A stretch of DNA of 64,000 nt from Paenibacillus curdlanolyticus YK9 (GTDB lineage Bacteria; Bacillota; Bacilli; Paenibacillales; Paenibacillaceae), in assembly GCF_000179615.1 (NCBI RefSeq), contig NZ_AEDD01000001.1, forward strand, positions 310,001 through 374,000, in the 5' to 3' direction. This document shows positions 18,005-27,197 of this stretch, piece by piece; position 1 is the stretch's first letter; the number at the start of each line of letters is the position of its first letter. The notes under the pieces are model-generated. The model saw only the letters and a program-made list of their open reading frames with translations, was not told the origin of the DNA and made no database searches. Made by a program: the position numbers and the translations under genes.

Positions 18005-18490
18005 TTGTCTAGACAACATTATGCGGGAATTGCTCTGCTCGGAGCAGGGCTTGTTATTCTGCTTGGCAAAATGGGCTTTTTCAGCTTTATTGGCAGCGTG
18101 TTATGGCCAGTCGCGCTGCTCGTTGGCGGCATATTGCTACATGTGCTGTACTTCGGAAGGCTTTTGCCTACGGCAACTTTAGTGCCAGCGGGCATACTTT
18201 CTGTATACGGGTTGCTCTTTTTGTTCTGCACGCTGTTCGGATGGTCGTTTATTCATCAGCTATGGCCGTTACTGGTGTTCGGTCCTGCAGCCGGGCTGTA
18301 TGAATACTATGCGTTTGATCCGTTCAAGCCTCGTATGGCGCTTCAGTTGGCGATAGGCTTAGGCGTTGTGACAGCCGTGTCATTCGGATTTATTTTGATC
18401 ACGAGCTGGAGCATCTACCTGATCGCGTTATTGCTGATCGGCGCTGGCGCTTGGCTAACGTTTGGGCGCGGGCGCAGATCGCAGTGGTAA
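18005..18490 (+). CDS. small polytopic membrane protein (LiaI/LiaF-TM-like)
   Basis: A 161-residue, almost wholly hydrophobic protein with about six short helices, beginning with a paired-helix unit (AGIALLGAGLVILLGKMGFF then VLWPVALLVGGILL) like the transmembrane domain of LiaI/LiaF-type or DUF5668 proteins. It lacks the C-terminal LiaF domain. The start is TTG 18005, preceded by GGGGGGAGG at 17992-18000; no ATG is available near. It stands between terC and typA with gaps of 210 and 58 bases. Function unknown; an envelope-stress role would be inference only. Confidence 0.75.
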   Translation: MSRQHYAGIALLGAGLVILLGKMGFFSFIGSVLWPVALLVGGILLHVLYFGRLLPTATLVPAGILSVYGLLFLFCTLFGWSFIHQLWPLLVFGPAAGLYEYYAFDPFKPRMALQLAIGLGVVTAVSFGFILITSWSIYLIALLLIGAGAWLTFGRGRRSQW

Positions 18491-18548
18491 TTGCGCGCCC
18501 ATCGATTGTTTACCGGTATATCCTATAGAAGAGAAATTGGAGTGGATG

Positions 18549-20396
18549 ATGACAATGAAGGAAAGACAAAGTATTCGCAATATCGCAATTATCGCGCACG
18601 TTGACCACGGCAAAACGACGCTGGTTGACAAACTGCTGCAGCAATCCGGCACGTTCCGCGAGCATGAAGCCGTTCAAGAACGCGCAATGGACTCGAACGA
18701 TATCGAGCGCGAACGCGGCATTACGATTTTGGCGAAAAACACGGCCATTAACTACAAAGACTACCTCATTAACATTGTGGACACGCCTGGACATGCTGAC
18801 TTCGGCGGCGAGGTAGAACGGATTATGAAAATGGTTGACGGCGTATTGCTCGTCGTTGACGCATTCGAAGGCTGTATGCCGCAAACGAAATTCGTATTGC
18901 GCAAAGCGCTGGAGTCGAATTTGACGCCAATCGTCGTCGTGAACAAAATCGACCGTCCGAACGCTCGTCCGACGGAAGTTATCGACGAAGTGCTTGACCT
19001 GTTTATCGAGCTTGGCGCGAACGACGAGCAGCTCGAATTCCCAGTCGTTTACGCATCCGCGCTCATGGGCACTTCGAGCCTTGACCCGGACAAGCAAGAC
19101 GAAAATATGCAAGCTCTGTATGACACGGTTGTTGAGCATATCCCTGCGCCAACGGAGAGCGTAGAGGAACCGCTGCAATTCCTCGTAACCCTGCTCGATT
19201 TCAATGAGTACTTGGGCCGTATCGCAATCGGCCGCGTTAACCGCGGTATCGTAAAACAAGGTCAAGCGATCGCGGTCATGACGCGTGAGGGCGCTGTGAA
19301 ACAAGCGCGTATCGAGAAGCTGTTCGGCTTCCAAGGCCTCAAGCGCGTTGAGGTTGAAGAAGCGGGCGCAGGCGACATCGTTGCAATTGCCGGCATCAAA
19401 GACATCAACATCGGCGAAACGCTTGCTGATCCAGCAAATCCGGAAGCATTGCCAGTCCTCACAATCGACGAGCCTACGCTCCAAATGACGTTCCTCGTTA
19501 ACAACAGTCCTTTCGCAGGCCGTGAAGGCAAATGGGTAACATCCCGCAAGCTTCGCGACCGCCTGTTCAAAGAACTGGAGACGGACGTGGCGCTTCGCGT
19601 AGAAGAAACGGATAGCCCGGATGCTTTCATCGTTTCGGGACGCGGCGAGCTTCACTTGGGCATTCTTATCGAGAACATGCGTCGTGAAGGCTACGAGCTG
19701 CAAGTATCGAAGCCTGAAGTTATCATCAAAGACATCGACGGCGTAAGATCCGAGCCATACGAGCGCCTGATCATCGACGTGCCAGAAGAGCATATGGGCG
19801 CTGTAATGGAAAGCCTCGGCTCGCGTAAGGCTGACATGGTGAACATGGTCAACAATGGTACGGGACAAGTGCGCTTGGAATTCATCATTCCAGCACGCGG
19901 CTTGATTGGCTACCGTACGAACTTCCTGACGCTTACGCGCGGCTATGGCATCATGAACCATGCGTTCGACAGCTATGGTCCAGTGGCAGGCGCGCAGGTT
20001 GGCGGACGTCACCAAGGCGTGCTCGTATCGAGCGAAAACGGCACGTCGACGTTCTACGGCATGATGGGTGTTGAGGATCGCGGTATCCTGTTCATGGAAC
20101 CGGGCATGGAAGTATACGAGGGCATGATCGTCGGCGAGCATAACCGCGACAATGATATCATCGTCAACATTTGCAAAGAAAAAGCGTTGACTAACGTACG
20201 TTCGGCTGGCAAAGATGATACGGTTAAGCTCAAAACACCGATCCTGTTCTCGCTAGAGGCAGCGCTCGAGTACCTGAATGACGACGAGTATTGCGAAATT
20301 ACGCCGAAGACGATTCGCCTTCGGAAAAAAATATTGAACAAGAGCGAGCGCGAGCGTGCGGAGAAACAACGCAAAACGGCGCAAGCCGGCGTTTAA
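18549..20396 (+). CDS. typA: ribosome-associated translational GTPase TypA/BipA
   Basis: Translation-factor GTPase related to EF-G that assists 50S assembly and stress or cold adaptation. 615 residues. GTPase motifs: G1 [11 protein letters not shown]2 ERGITI, G3 DTPGHADF, G4 NKIDRP; then beta-barrel, EF-G-like domains and the BipA-specific C-terminal domain. I chose ATG 18549, six bases after GGAG at 18539-18542; ATG 18546 and 18555 are neighbours in frame. Codon choice is strongly biased (many GCG, CGC, GGC), as in highly expressed genes. It precedes ylaH as in B. subtilis (ylaG-ylaH). Confidence 0.97.
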   Translation: MTMKERQSIRNIAIIAHVDHGKTTLVDKLLQQSGTFREHEAVQERAMDSNDIERERGITILAKNTAINYKDYLINIVDTPGHADFGGEVERIMKMVDGVLLVVDAFEGCMPQTKFVLRKALESNLTPIVVVNKIDRPNARPTEVIDEVLDLFIELGANDEQLEFPVVYASALMGTSSLDPDKQDENMQALYDTVVEHIPAPTESVEEPLQFLVTLLDFNEYLGRIAIGRVNRGIVKQGQAIAVMTREGAVKQARIEKLFGFQGLKRVEVEEAGAGDIVAIAGIKDINIGETLADPANPEALPVLTIDEPTLQMTFLVNNSPFAGREGKWVTSRKLRDRLFKELETDVALRVEETDSPDAFIVSGRGELHLGILIENMRREGYELQVSKPEVIIKDIDGVRSEPYERLIIDVPEEHMGAVMESLGSRKADMVNMVNNGTGQVRLEFIIPARGLIGYRTNFLTLTRGYGIMNHAFDSYGPVAGAQVGGRHQGVLVSSENGTSTFYGMMGVEDRGILFMEPGMEVYEGMIVGEHNRDNDIIVNICKEKALTNVRSAGKDDTVKLKTPILFSLEAALEYLNDDEYCEITPKTIRLRKKILNKSERERAEKQRKTAQAGV

Positions 20397-20425
20397 GACG
20401 CTCGGGCTGAGGGAGGTCTTGCGCG

Positions 20426-20731
20426 ATGCAGGATTGGTTCGGCAACCATCCGGTCATTACGTACGTCTTAATATTGGCGTGTATTCTTTACATCTTTAAT
20501 GCGGTGTTCCGCGTGCAGCGGCTGCCGATTTTGAAGGAAGTTCTCGTGCACATCATTATGATGATCGGCGCGTTCGTGCTGTTTATTCTGCAAGTCGATA
20601 AGCTGCCGATCATCCAATGTATGTCCGTCGCTATTATCATGATGCTGATGCTTCGTGGGCGGCAATTGTACGATAAGCTGCGCAGCAAGAACGGCAAGAC
20701 GGAGACCAATACGGAAACCGGACAGTCCTAA
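20426..20731 (+). CDS. ylaH: YlaH-like membrane protein
   Basis: A 101-residue membrane protein of the YlaH family, unknown function. It has three hydrophobic helices (about 12-28, 38-56 and 63-78) and a charged C-terminal tail. GAGGGAGG lies ahead of ATG 20426, 29 bases after typA; the typA-ylaH pairing is conserved in Bacillales and is the main support. Confidence 0.88.
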   Translation: MQDWFGNHPVITYVLILACILYIFNAVFRVQRLPILKEVLVHIIMMIGAFVLFILQVDKLPIIQCMSVAIIMMLMLRGRQLYDKLRSKNGKTETNTETGQS

Positions 20732-20763
20732 GGGCGTAGCGTTCGGGACAAGGAGCGGATCAG

Positions 20764-21039
20764 ATGAAGCTCGAGGATGCTCTCTTCAACTGGTTACAGA
20801 TTGATCGTGTAGCAGAGGCGCGCCCGGACGACCGGGCTGCCCTCGATACGCGGGACTTTTTCCTGCAAGTGCTGCAAGAGGATCACGGTGTCGTCCGCGT
20901 CAGCGTCTCAGCAGAGGATGCGACAATGATACATGTTCGAGTCGAGAAGGAGAGCGGAATGAAGCTCTTCTTTTTCGATAGGGAAGCAGCTGAAGGGCTG
21001 CTGCATGACATTGTCGCCAACCCTCGATATCAAGGTTGA
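20764..21039 (+). CDS. small soluble protein, unrecognised
   Basis: A 91-residue acidic protein that I cannot place. It appears to be a compact alpha/beta domain: an N-terminal helix (LEDALFNWLQI), a strand-rich middle and a final helix (AAEGLLHDIVANP). ATG 20764 follows AAGGAGCGGATC. It lies 32 bases after ylaH and 26 bases before the LCP gene, so it is probably co-transcribed with both. Confidence 0.78.
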   Translation: MKLEDALFNWLQIDRVAEARPDDRAALDTRDFFLQVLQEDHGVVRVSVSAEDATMIHVRVEKESGMKLFFFDREAAEGLLHDIVANPRYQG

Positions 21040-21065
21040 ACGACATGGATTGAAGGTGACAGACA

Positions 21066-22136
21066 ATGGATTCGAATACTCCGCTGCCGCCTCGGTCATC
21101 CAGCAAGCGTGGAGCCGGGAGCGTACAGCAGAACAAACCGGTTAAACCGGGCAAGCCCGTGAAGAAACGGCGGCGTGTCCGATGGGGAAGAATCATTCTT
21201 CTTCTAGTTGTAGCCGTCGTATTATTTGTGGGCTGGTTCGTCGTTGATTTGTACTTCAAGGCAGATAAGGCGATTGGCGAGATTGCTCTTCCCGGCCAGG
21301 AAGTGACGGTTCCGCCAGACCAATCCGTAAAAGTGAAGCCAACGGCTGTCCTGCTTCTTGGACTTGATTCGCGGGAAGCGACAGGTACGATGAATACCGA
21401 TGTTATCATGATTGCGGCGATGAATCCGCATACGAAGAAATCATCGATCGTCACCGTGCCTCGCGACACCAAAATTGAGCTCAACGGATATTCAGCCCAT
21501 AAAGCGAACAGCTATTATGCTGCTTTCTATCGGCAAGCGTTGAAGGAAACGAAGGATAAGGACAAGGCTAGGCTTGATGCGCTTGATGAGATGAAGACGA
21601 TGTTCGGCAGATATTTTGGAATTGAAATCAGTTATGCCGGCATCATAAACTTCCAAGGGTTCTCTGATGTGGTCGACGCGCTGGGCGGCGTTGAGGTTGA
21701 CGTCGATATGGATATGCATTATGTCGATAATGCGGACGGTACGAATATCAATCTAACCAAAGGCCGTCATACGCTGGATGGGGACGATGCTCTCGATTTT
21801 GTACGTTATCGCAAATCGAACGACGGCAAAAACATGTCGAGCGATTTTGACCGCAATAAGCGACAGGGTGAAGTCATCGGGGAGATCGTCGATCGGCTGA
21901 AATCGCTCGGAGGAGCGACGAAGATCGGGTCGGTGATCGAAGCGGTAAGCGGCAATATGAGGACGGATATTCCGGAATCGGAACTGCGGCAATTTATGTT
22001 TACCTACTTCGGCATGGGCCGCGGCGATGTTGCCTTCAAGCCGCTTGAAGGTAAATGGGTTAGCCCTTATGTTCGGGTCAACGAACAAAGCTTGGCAGAC
22101 ACGCGTCAGGCGCTTCGTACACAATTGTCCGATTAG
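21066..22136 (+). CDS. LytR-CpsA-Psr (LCP) family cell wall glycopolymer ligase
   Basis: Membrane-anchored LCP protein that transfers teichoic acid or other anionic glycopolymers from lipid carriers to peptidoglycan. 356 residues: a short cytoplasmic basic tail with KKRRRVRW, one transmembrane helix (about residues 40-58), then the extracellular LCP domain with LLLGLDSRE, NTDVIMIAAMN, TVPRDT and the DALDFVRYRKS arginine motif. The start ATG 21066 is close behind GGTGACAG. The acceptor polymer is not identified by context. Confidence 0.94.
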   Translation: MDSNTPLPPRSSSKRGAGSVQQNKPVKPGKPVKKRRRVRWGRIILLLVVAVVLFVGWFVVDLYFKADKAIGEIALPGQEVTVPPDQSVKVKPTAVLLLGLDSREATGTMNTDVIMIAAMNPHTKKSSIVTVPRDTKIELNGYSAHKANSYYAAFYRQALKETKDKDKARLDALDEMKTMFGRYFGIEISYAGIINFQGFSDVVDALGGVEVDVDMDMHYVDNADGTNINLTKGRHTLDGDDALDFVRYRKSNDGKNMSSDFDRNKRQGEVIGEIVDRLKSLGGATKIGSVIEAVSGNMRTDIPESELRQFMFTYFGMGRGDVAFKPLEGKWVSPYVRVNEQSLADTRQALRTQLSD

Positions 22137-22213
22137 CTGTAGTAGGAACGAAGTGGACTATGGTATACTGGACATACGCACAGGTCGTAACAGAAGATAA
22201 GGAGGTCATGCGG

Positions 22214-22429
22214 ATGACCGAACCGATCGCGGTAATGTCCGAGTCGTTGTTCGCGCACATGCAGCAAGAGGCTTTCATTTTCCTTCATACGATTGATGAT
22301 GCGGTGTCTGCCGAAGCGATGGCGACAGCCGTGTATGGCAATGCTGTGCTTGAAAGCAATCTGATCGAACATAAATCTGCGGCAGATAACGGAGATGGAC
22401 GAGTTTCTGCTGCAATGAAAAAAGCCTAG
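22214..22429 (+). CDS. small protein, unrecognised
   Basis: A 71-residue acidic, alanine-rich protein with no family that I recognise. The start is ATG 22214, 7 bases after a strong AAGGAGGT (22199-22206); ATG 22208 is too near the ribosome site. The stop TAG lies inside the left arm of the intrinsic terminator, an economical gene end. The strong ribosome site and dedicated terminator argue that it is a real gene. Confidence 0.7.
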   Translation: MTEPIAVMSESLFAHMQQEAFIFLHTIDDAVSAEAMATAVYGNAVLESNLIEHKSAADNGDGRVSAAMKKA

Positions 22430-22449
22430 CGGTGATCGCTAGGCTTTTT
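22418..22449 (+). terminator. intrinsic terminator
   Basis: AAAAAGCCTAGCG-GTGA-TCGCTAGGCTTTTTG is a perfect stem with a tetraloop. It overlaps the stop codon of the 71-residue gene and also faces the converging ylaJ-like gene. Confidence 0.92.
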
Positions 22450-22481
22450 GTGTACTTTTCATGAATGTAAGACCCCTGCTT

Positions 22482-23036
22482 CTACAGATGCTTTTTCATT
22501 TTGGGGCCTTGATCCTTGCCAGGCTCGGGCTCGCGAGGGATCGTATCACGTGGCATCTGAGGCACGATGCGACCAATGATATCGGACATTTCTTCAGCGA
22601 AGCCAGCGAACGGACGACCGCGTCGGATGTCTGCGCCAATCTCTCGCAGGCGTTGAGACAAATCCATGTCAGCTGTTACAACTGCATCGATGCCATACGG
22701 GTCCTTGCGGAAAGCCTCTGCGACCGAATACTTGATCGTGCCAATCCGGGCGCGATCAAGCGTACTATCCACGTCTATGCCGACGACGGCGAGGTTGCCG
22801 GCAATGACGCAGTGAGCATTTTTAACGCCGTGAATGCCCTTTGCTAGCTCTTCGAGATGCACCTGTACTTGCTTGGGATCGCTGATTTGCTTGGCTCTAG
22901 GCTCTGTCTGCTGAGCTTTAACGCGATTATTATTCTGAGGAGAGGGTGATGTTTCGTTGCGTGCAACGGTACCGCATCCTGCCACCAGCAGGCAGATGAC
23001 TGTCGCCGACGCAAGGCAACTGAGGAACGAGCGCAT
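22482..23036 (-). CDS. ylaJ: YhcN/YlaJ family sporulation lipoprotein
   Basis: Spore-associated lipoprotein of the YhcN/YlaJ family. 184 residues with a lipoprotein signal ending in the lipobox LLVAGC (cysteine near residue 20), a proline/asparagine-rich linker, then the family domain with HCVIAGNLAVVGIDVD and ADMDLSQRLREIG. I chose ATG 23036 because it starts the signal peptide directly; the frame is open for 15 more residues to 23081. It is divergent from ylaK, the same pairing as ylaJ-ylaK in B. subtilis apart from orientation. Confidence 0.88.
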   Translation of the reverse strand: MRSFLSCLASATVICLLVAGCGTVARNETSPSPQNNNRVKAQQTEPRAKQISDPKQVQVHLEELAKGIHGVKNAHCVIAGNLAVVGIDVDSTLDRARIGTIKYSVAEAFRKDPYGIDAVVTADMDLSQRLREIGADIRRGRPFAGFAEEMSDIIGRIVPQMPRDTIPREPEPGKDQGPKMKKHL

Positions 23037-23156
23037 ATCGCCACCAGACCTTTCACTAGTCACTTTTTGTCGTCGCTGCATAGTTTGCCCGAAGTTGAAT
23101 ATGGTTATGTATGCCTCTCGTTACCAGTTCTATTTCCGGCGCCAGGAGGGTCCGCG

Positions 23157-24488
23157 ATGAAAAAAATTTTCGTGCTCGATACGAACGTGCTGCTGCATGA
23201 TCCGCAAGCGATCTTCGCCTTCGACGACAATGAGGTCATAATACCGGCGGTGGTACTCGAGGAGATCGACTCTAAGAAGCGGCTCGCCGATGAGCTTGGC
23301 CGTAATGCGCGCTCCGTCTCTCGTCTGCTTGACGGGATGCGTGAGGAAGGTCATCTGCATGAAGGAATCGTATTGAAGAACGGTGGTCTGCTTAAGGTGG
23401 AGTTAAACCATCGCAGCTTCGTCCGCGTCCAAGAGATGTTCGGTGAAATGTCCAACGATAACCGGATACTCGCGGTCGCGTTGAATTACCATTTGGAGGA
23501 GCTAGAGAAGGGCACGAACGCCCACACCGTACTGGTCAGCAAAGACGTGTTGGTTCGCATTAAAGCGGATGTGCTCGGTTTGGAGGCCCAAGATTATTTG
23601 TCAGACCGGACAGTTTCCGCTACCGATCTGTATGCAGGGTATTCGACACTGCATGTTCATCCGTCTGTCATTGATGAATTTTATACGTACCGGTTTTTAT
23701 CCGTTAAAAGCTTGCAGCTCTCGTCCCGATTGTACCCTAACGAGTTTATCATCCTCCGTGACGAGATGGGAACCTCGAAGTCGGCGCTGCTGAAGGTTAG
23801 CCAAGACGGCGTTCGGCTCGAGCCTTTATACCTCAGCAACGATGCGATATGGGGCATTACGGCGCGCAATGCACAGCAGCGCATGGCCCTTGAGCTGCTT
23901 CTAAATGACGATGTGCCGCTCGTTACCCTCACGGGTAAGGCAGGGACGGGCAAGACGCTCCTCGCGCTTGCTGCGGGGCTGCTGAAGGTCGAGGATGATC
24001 ATAAATACAAGAAGCTGCTTATCGCTCGCCCAGTCGTGCCGATGGGCAAGGATATCGGCTATCTGCCGGGGGAGAAAGAGGAGAAGCTGCGGCCTTGGAT
24101 GCAACCGATCTACGATAATCTGGAATATTTATTCGATACGAAGAAGAGCGGCGATATCGATAAAATTTTGATGGGATTGGGCAGCATTCAGGTCGAAGCG
24201 CTCACCTACATTCGCGGGCGTTCGATTCCTGGGCAGTTCATCATCATTGACGAGGCGCAAAATCTGACCAAGCATGAGGTGAAAACCATCGTGTCTCGGG
24301 TTGGGGAAGGAAGTAAAATCGTGCTGATGGGCGATCCGGAGCAGATTGACCACCCTTATCTGGATTCCATCAGCAACGGGTTGACGCATATCGTGGAACG
24401 CTTCAAGGCTGAGGGGATTAGCGGCCATATGACGCTGGAGAAGGGCGAGCGCTCCAAGCTGGCGCAGCTGGCAGCGGACTTGTTATAG
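23157..24488 (+). CDS. ylaK: PIN domain-PhoH ATPase fusion (YlaK type)
   Basis: A two-domain protein: N-terminal PIN nuclease domain (FVLDTNVLLHDP with conserved D, residues 1-130) and C-terminal PhoH-type ATPase/helicase with Walker A GKAGTGKT and Walker B IIDEAQNLT. 443 residues. This PhoH2 architecture is proposed to unwind and cleave RNA. ATG 23157 follows CCAGGAGGG; the open frame upstream to 23067 has no ribosome site and does not match the family. It is followed by its own terminator. Confidence 0.93.
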   Translation: MKKIFVLDTNVLLHDPQAIFAFDDNEVIIPAVVLEEIDSKKRLADELGRNARSVSRLLDGMREEGHLHEGIVLKNGGLLKVELNHRSFVRVQEMFGEMSNDNRILAVALNYHLEELEKGTNAHTVLVSKDVLVRIKADVLGLEAQDYLSDRTVSATDLYAGYSTLHVHPSVIDEFYTYRFLSVKSLQLSSRLYPNEFIILRDEMGTSKSALLKVSQDGVRLEPLYLSNDAIWGITARNAQQRMALELLLNDDVPLVTLTGKAGTGKTLLALAAGLLKVEDDHKYKKLLIARPVVPMGKDIGYLPGEKEEKLRPWMQPIYDNLEYLFDTKKSGDIDKILMGLGSIQVEALTYIRGRSIPGQFIIIDEAQNLTKHEVKTIVSRVGEGSKIVLMGDPEQIDHPYLDSISNGLTHIVERFKAEGISGHMTLEKGERSKLAQLAADLL

Positions 24489-24499
24489 GAAGGAACGGG

Positions 24500-24536
24500 G
24501 AAGGCGGACGCAGGCGATGCGTTCGTCTTCTTTTTG
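24500..24536 (+). terminator. intrinsic terminator after ylaK
   Basis: GAAGGCGGACGCA pairs with TGCGTTCGTCTTC (G-U pairs included) around GGCGA, then TTTTTG. Confidence 0.85.
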
Positions 24537-24619
24537 TTAGAGACAACGAACGCTGCCGTTTGCTATGATGGGTAGAGCAGGATTACAAATATACGACAAA
24601 TTAGGAAAGGAAGGTAGCC

Positions 24620-25963
24620 GTGTATCGCAAATCTTCGATGCTGCTGCTGATTGTGTCGGTAGTGGCTGTCATCATCGTGCTGCTATCGCTACTAAGGCTT
24701 CCGGTTGGGCCGACCCCCGATTCGAAGGCTGGAGGCAAGCAGGCCGTGCTGCCCCCTTCGGGCGAGAAAGCAAGCGAGCCTCAAACGATTACCGTAAGCG
24801 TTTCCTTGCCAAAGGATCAATTTCAGGACTTGGAAAAGTCAGCAGAGCGATTCATGGAGCAGAATCCATCGATCACCGTCGAGCTGTCGAATATAGAACA
24901 AAACGATGCCTATGACCAGTGGAAGAAGGATGGCCAGCTAGGGAACGGCCCCGATGCAGCGCTCATGGATAATGCATGGGTGAGGGAGTTTGCCGTGCTG
25001 GGCTATTTGAAGCCGTTGGATGCCATGATGTCGAGCATGACGGATGCGTGGCTGGACGGGCTGGCTGATGCCGTGAACTGGAACGGTTATTGGTGGGGAA
25101 TCCCGAAGGACGCCGATCCGCTCGTATCGGTATGGAGCTTGCCGCTGCTTGATACGTTAACCAGTAAGGGGGTTCCGGGCAACTGGGGCTCATTCGTTCA
25201 ATTAGCGGTCTCGGCAGGGACGTCTGCGCCGAAGGTGCCGATCGTTCATTGGGAGGACGATCAGAGCGAGCAAATGCTCGTATGGCTCGATTCCTTCGCG
25301 ACGGACGGGCAGAAGGCGGAGCAGCTTAAGCCATTTGATGAGGGAATGCTGAAACGATTGGATTTTCTCGCAAAAGGGGATGGGACAGCGTTCACGATCA
25401 GTCGTTCGCATGATTCAAAACTAGCGGACAAGCTGGCTGACGGCAAACTATTGTCGGCCGTTATGCGTTGGTCGGACTACGAGCACTTGTCGCCAGAGCT
25501 TCAATCGTTAATCGGAGTAGGCTACCCGCATGGGTGGTATGGCGGCCGCAGCTTTGTTGTTTTCGCGCATAGCGAAGGCAAGGAAGAGGCGTTAAAGCGC
25601 TGGATGCATCATATGGCGAGCGAGCCGGAACAGCAGGCCACATTCGATCAGTACGGGCTTCTGCCGGTGATCAAGCCGATCTATACGCAGTTCCAAGGTC
25701 AGCAGCAAGATTTAGAAGGCAGCAGAAGGGGAAGCAAGTTGTGGCTGGATGATTTGAGCCTGAAGCCTTCCCAAACGCCTGACCCAGCTTGGCCGAGGCG
25801 TCTTGAGCGCTGGCAGGAGCTGTGGGAGGGCAGCGATGGCGCGGGAGACTGGCTGGAACGGTTAGTTCAGCAGTGGCGCGTGCTTGAGCCAGAAGGTAAT
25901 CTGAGCGATGGAGAGCAGGCTAACCGGAACCATACAGAAAACTCCAGCGCGATCTCGTCCTAA
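24620..25963 (+). CDS. solute-binding-protein-like (ABC family 1) membrane-anchored protein
   Basis: A 447-residue protein resembling family 1 extracellular solute-binding proteins (sugar type): PQTITVSVSLPKD near the mature start, FMEQNPSITVEL, PDAALMDNAWVREFA and ALKRWMHHMASEPEQQ. The N-terminus is a single hydrophobic helix (about residues 7-26) with no lipobox cysteine, so it is probably membrane-anchored or cleaved by signal peptidase I rather than lipidated. No permease or ATPase gene is nearby, so a transport role is uncertain. The start is GTG 24620 after GGAAAGGAAGG. Confidence 0.82.
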   Translation: MYRKSSMLLLIVSVVAVIIVLLSLLRLPVGPTPDSKAGGKQAVLPPSGEKASEPQTITVSVSLPKDQFQDLEKSAERFMEQNPSITVELSNIEQNDAYDQWKKDGQLGNGPDAALMDNAWVREFAVLGYLKPLDAMMSSMTDAWLDGLADAVNWNGYWWGIPKDADPLVSVWSLPLLDTLTSKGVPGNWGSFVQLAVSAGTSAPKVPIVHWEDDQSEQMLVWLDSFATDGQKAEQLKPFDEGMLKRLDFLAKGDGTAFTISRSHDSKLADKLADGKLLSAVMRWSDYEHLSPELQSLIGVGYPHGWYGGRSFVVFAHSEGKEEALKRWMHHMASEPEQQATFDQYGLLPVIKPIYTQFQGQQQDLEGSRRGSKLWLDDLSLKPSQTPDPAWPRRLERWQELWEGSDGAGDWLERLVQQWRVLEPEGNLSDGEQANRNHTENSSAISS

Positions 25964-25984
25964 TCGACGAGAATGGGCTGGAGC
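25938..25984 (-). terminator. intrinsic terminator for the minus-strand coiled-coil gene
   Basis: On the minus strand CTCCAGC ... CTCGTC / GACGAG ... GCTGGAG forms a two-part stem followed by TTTTCTG. It overlaps the last codons of the converging solute-binding-like gene. Confidence 0.7.
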
Positions 25985-25998
25985 TTCCGGCAGCCGAG

Positions 25999-27081
25999 CT
26001 ATAGTTTTACTTTTAGGATGAGGATCAGTTCGCCGTTCTCGATGCTGACGCTTTTGGCGGTCAGGAAGGAAACGATTTTTTGTGGATAGAAATTCAGGTC
26101 AAACTGCTTCTCCAGGTCTTGACGGGTCGTGTCAGGGAGCGCAAGGTCGTTGAATGTTAACGATTGGACGTGGAATTGGATGCTGCTCGGCTCCGTCTCG
26201 ATCGTATAGCTGCCAGCAACCTCAACGGAGATGCCGTCTCTTTCGCCGCTTGCGATAACCTGACCGTCCTTGAATTGGAAGGCGAACTTGTTGAATAGCT
26301 CATTCTGTTCGCGCAAGAAATCATTGAGCGCTTGCTCGGGTATGCGAAGCGTGTATTCGAAGCCGTCGATTTCTAGCATCTCTTTATGATCCTGCACCCA
26401 GTCAGGCAGATGCTGCATCGCATCCGATAACGCTTTGAAGTAGGTCCGAACTTCGGAAAGCCCGACATTATTCCAATACTGGTTCATCTCTTCCATCATA
26501 AGCCGCAGCTTATCCGCATCCGAACGTCCTTCAAGTGTAATGTCCATTTCCTGCTGCAATTTCTCCACGCGTTCCCGCTGCTTGCGAAGAACGGCCTCTG
26601 TCTCGGCCAGCTTGTCCTTTTCTTCGGCTTGTCGGTCATATTGTTTGCGCAGCGCCAACGTCTGCTCGGCATACCGTTCAAGCACTTCGCGATCTCGGGA
26701 TAAAATGAGATCCATATAGTCCAGCAGCATAAACCATTGCTGCAGCGAGTGAAATGAAAATAATGCGGCCAGCAGCCAATCGCGCTCGCCCATGTAATAA
26801 GAGCGAAGCACTTTGCCAGCTTGCTCACGCTGCTTGGCAGCGGACTGTTCTTGTTGGCTTATTCGTGCAGAGGTATCCGATAAGGATGCCTCAAGCTGGG
26901 TTTGCTTTGTTTGCACGCGAGCGATCTCTTTGTCAATTTCTACCACGGACAGGCTCTTTTCGAGCAATTCCTTGATGGCTTGTTCAGCGGGCGTTAGTGC
27001 AGCGGCTGCTCCGACCGTTTGGCCAAAAAATACAATAATGGCTAGAGCGAGCACGGCGGCACGACGCAGTAAAGCAGGCAT
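25999..27081 (-). CDS. secreted coiled-coil protein, unrecognised
   Basis: A 360-residue protein with a clear signal peptide (hydrophobic residues 8-25, then GAAAA). Residues 30-200 are strongly coiled-coil (EIDKEIARVQTKQTQLE; later RKQRERVEKLQQEMD), similar in style to the N-terminal domain of PcsB/CwlO-type hydrolases, but no NlpC/P60 or peptidase M23 domain follows. The C-terminal 150 residues are a beta-rich domain that I cannot name. Minus strand, transcribed alone, divergent from the MidA-type methyltransferase. An envelope regulatory role is a guess. Confidence 0.8.
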   Translation of the reverse strand: MPALLRRAAVLALAIIVFFGQTVGAAAALTPAEQAIKELLEKSLSVVEIDKEIARVQTKQTQLEASLSDTSARISQQEQSAAKQREQAGKVLRSYYMGERDWLLAALFSFHSLQQWFMLLDYMDLILSRDREVLERYAEQTLALRKQYDRQAEEKDKLAETEAVLRKQRERVEKLQQEMDITLEGRSDADKLRLMMEEMNQYWNNVGLSEVRTYFKALSDAMQHLPDWVQDHKEMLEIDGFEYTLRIPEQALNDFLREQNELFNKFAFQFKDGQVIASGERDGISVEVAGSYTIETEPSSIQFHVQSLTFNDLALPDTTRQDLEKQFDLNFYPQKIVSFLTAKSVSIENGELILILKVKL

Positions 27082-27197
27082 GTCAGAACCCCCTTATTGC
27101 AGACATCATTGCACACATGAACGAGACGAGCTTCAGTTCAATGTATGCTTCCAGTTCTCCTATTATATCTCATAAGGCCCAAGGGGGAAGTGCAAAT

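Noticed and set aside
18510-20141. 543-codon open frame on the minus strand opposite typA
   Set aside because: A shadow of the strongly biased codons of typA; no ribosome site and composition full of rare-looking residues, while typA matches its family end to end.
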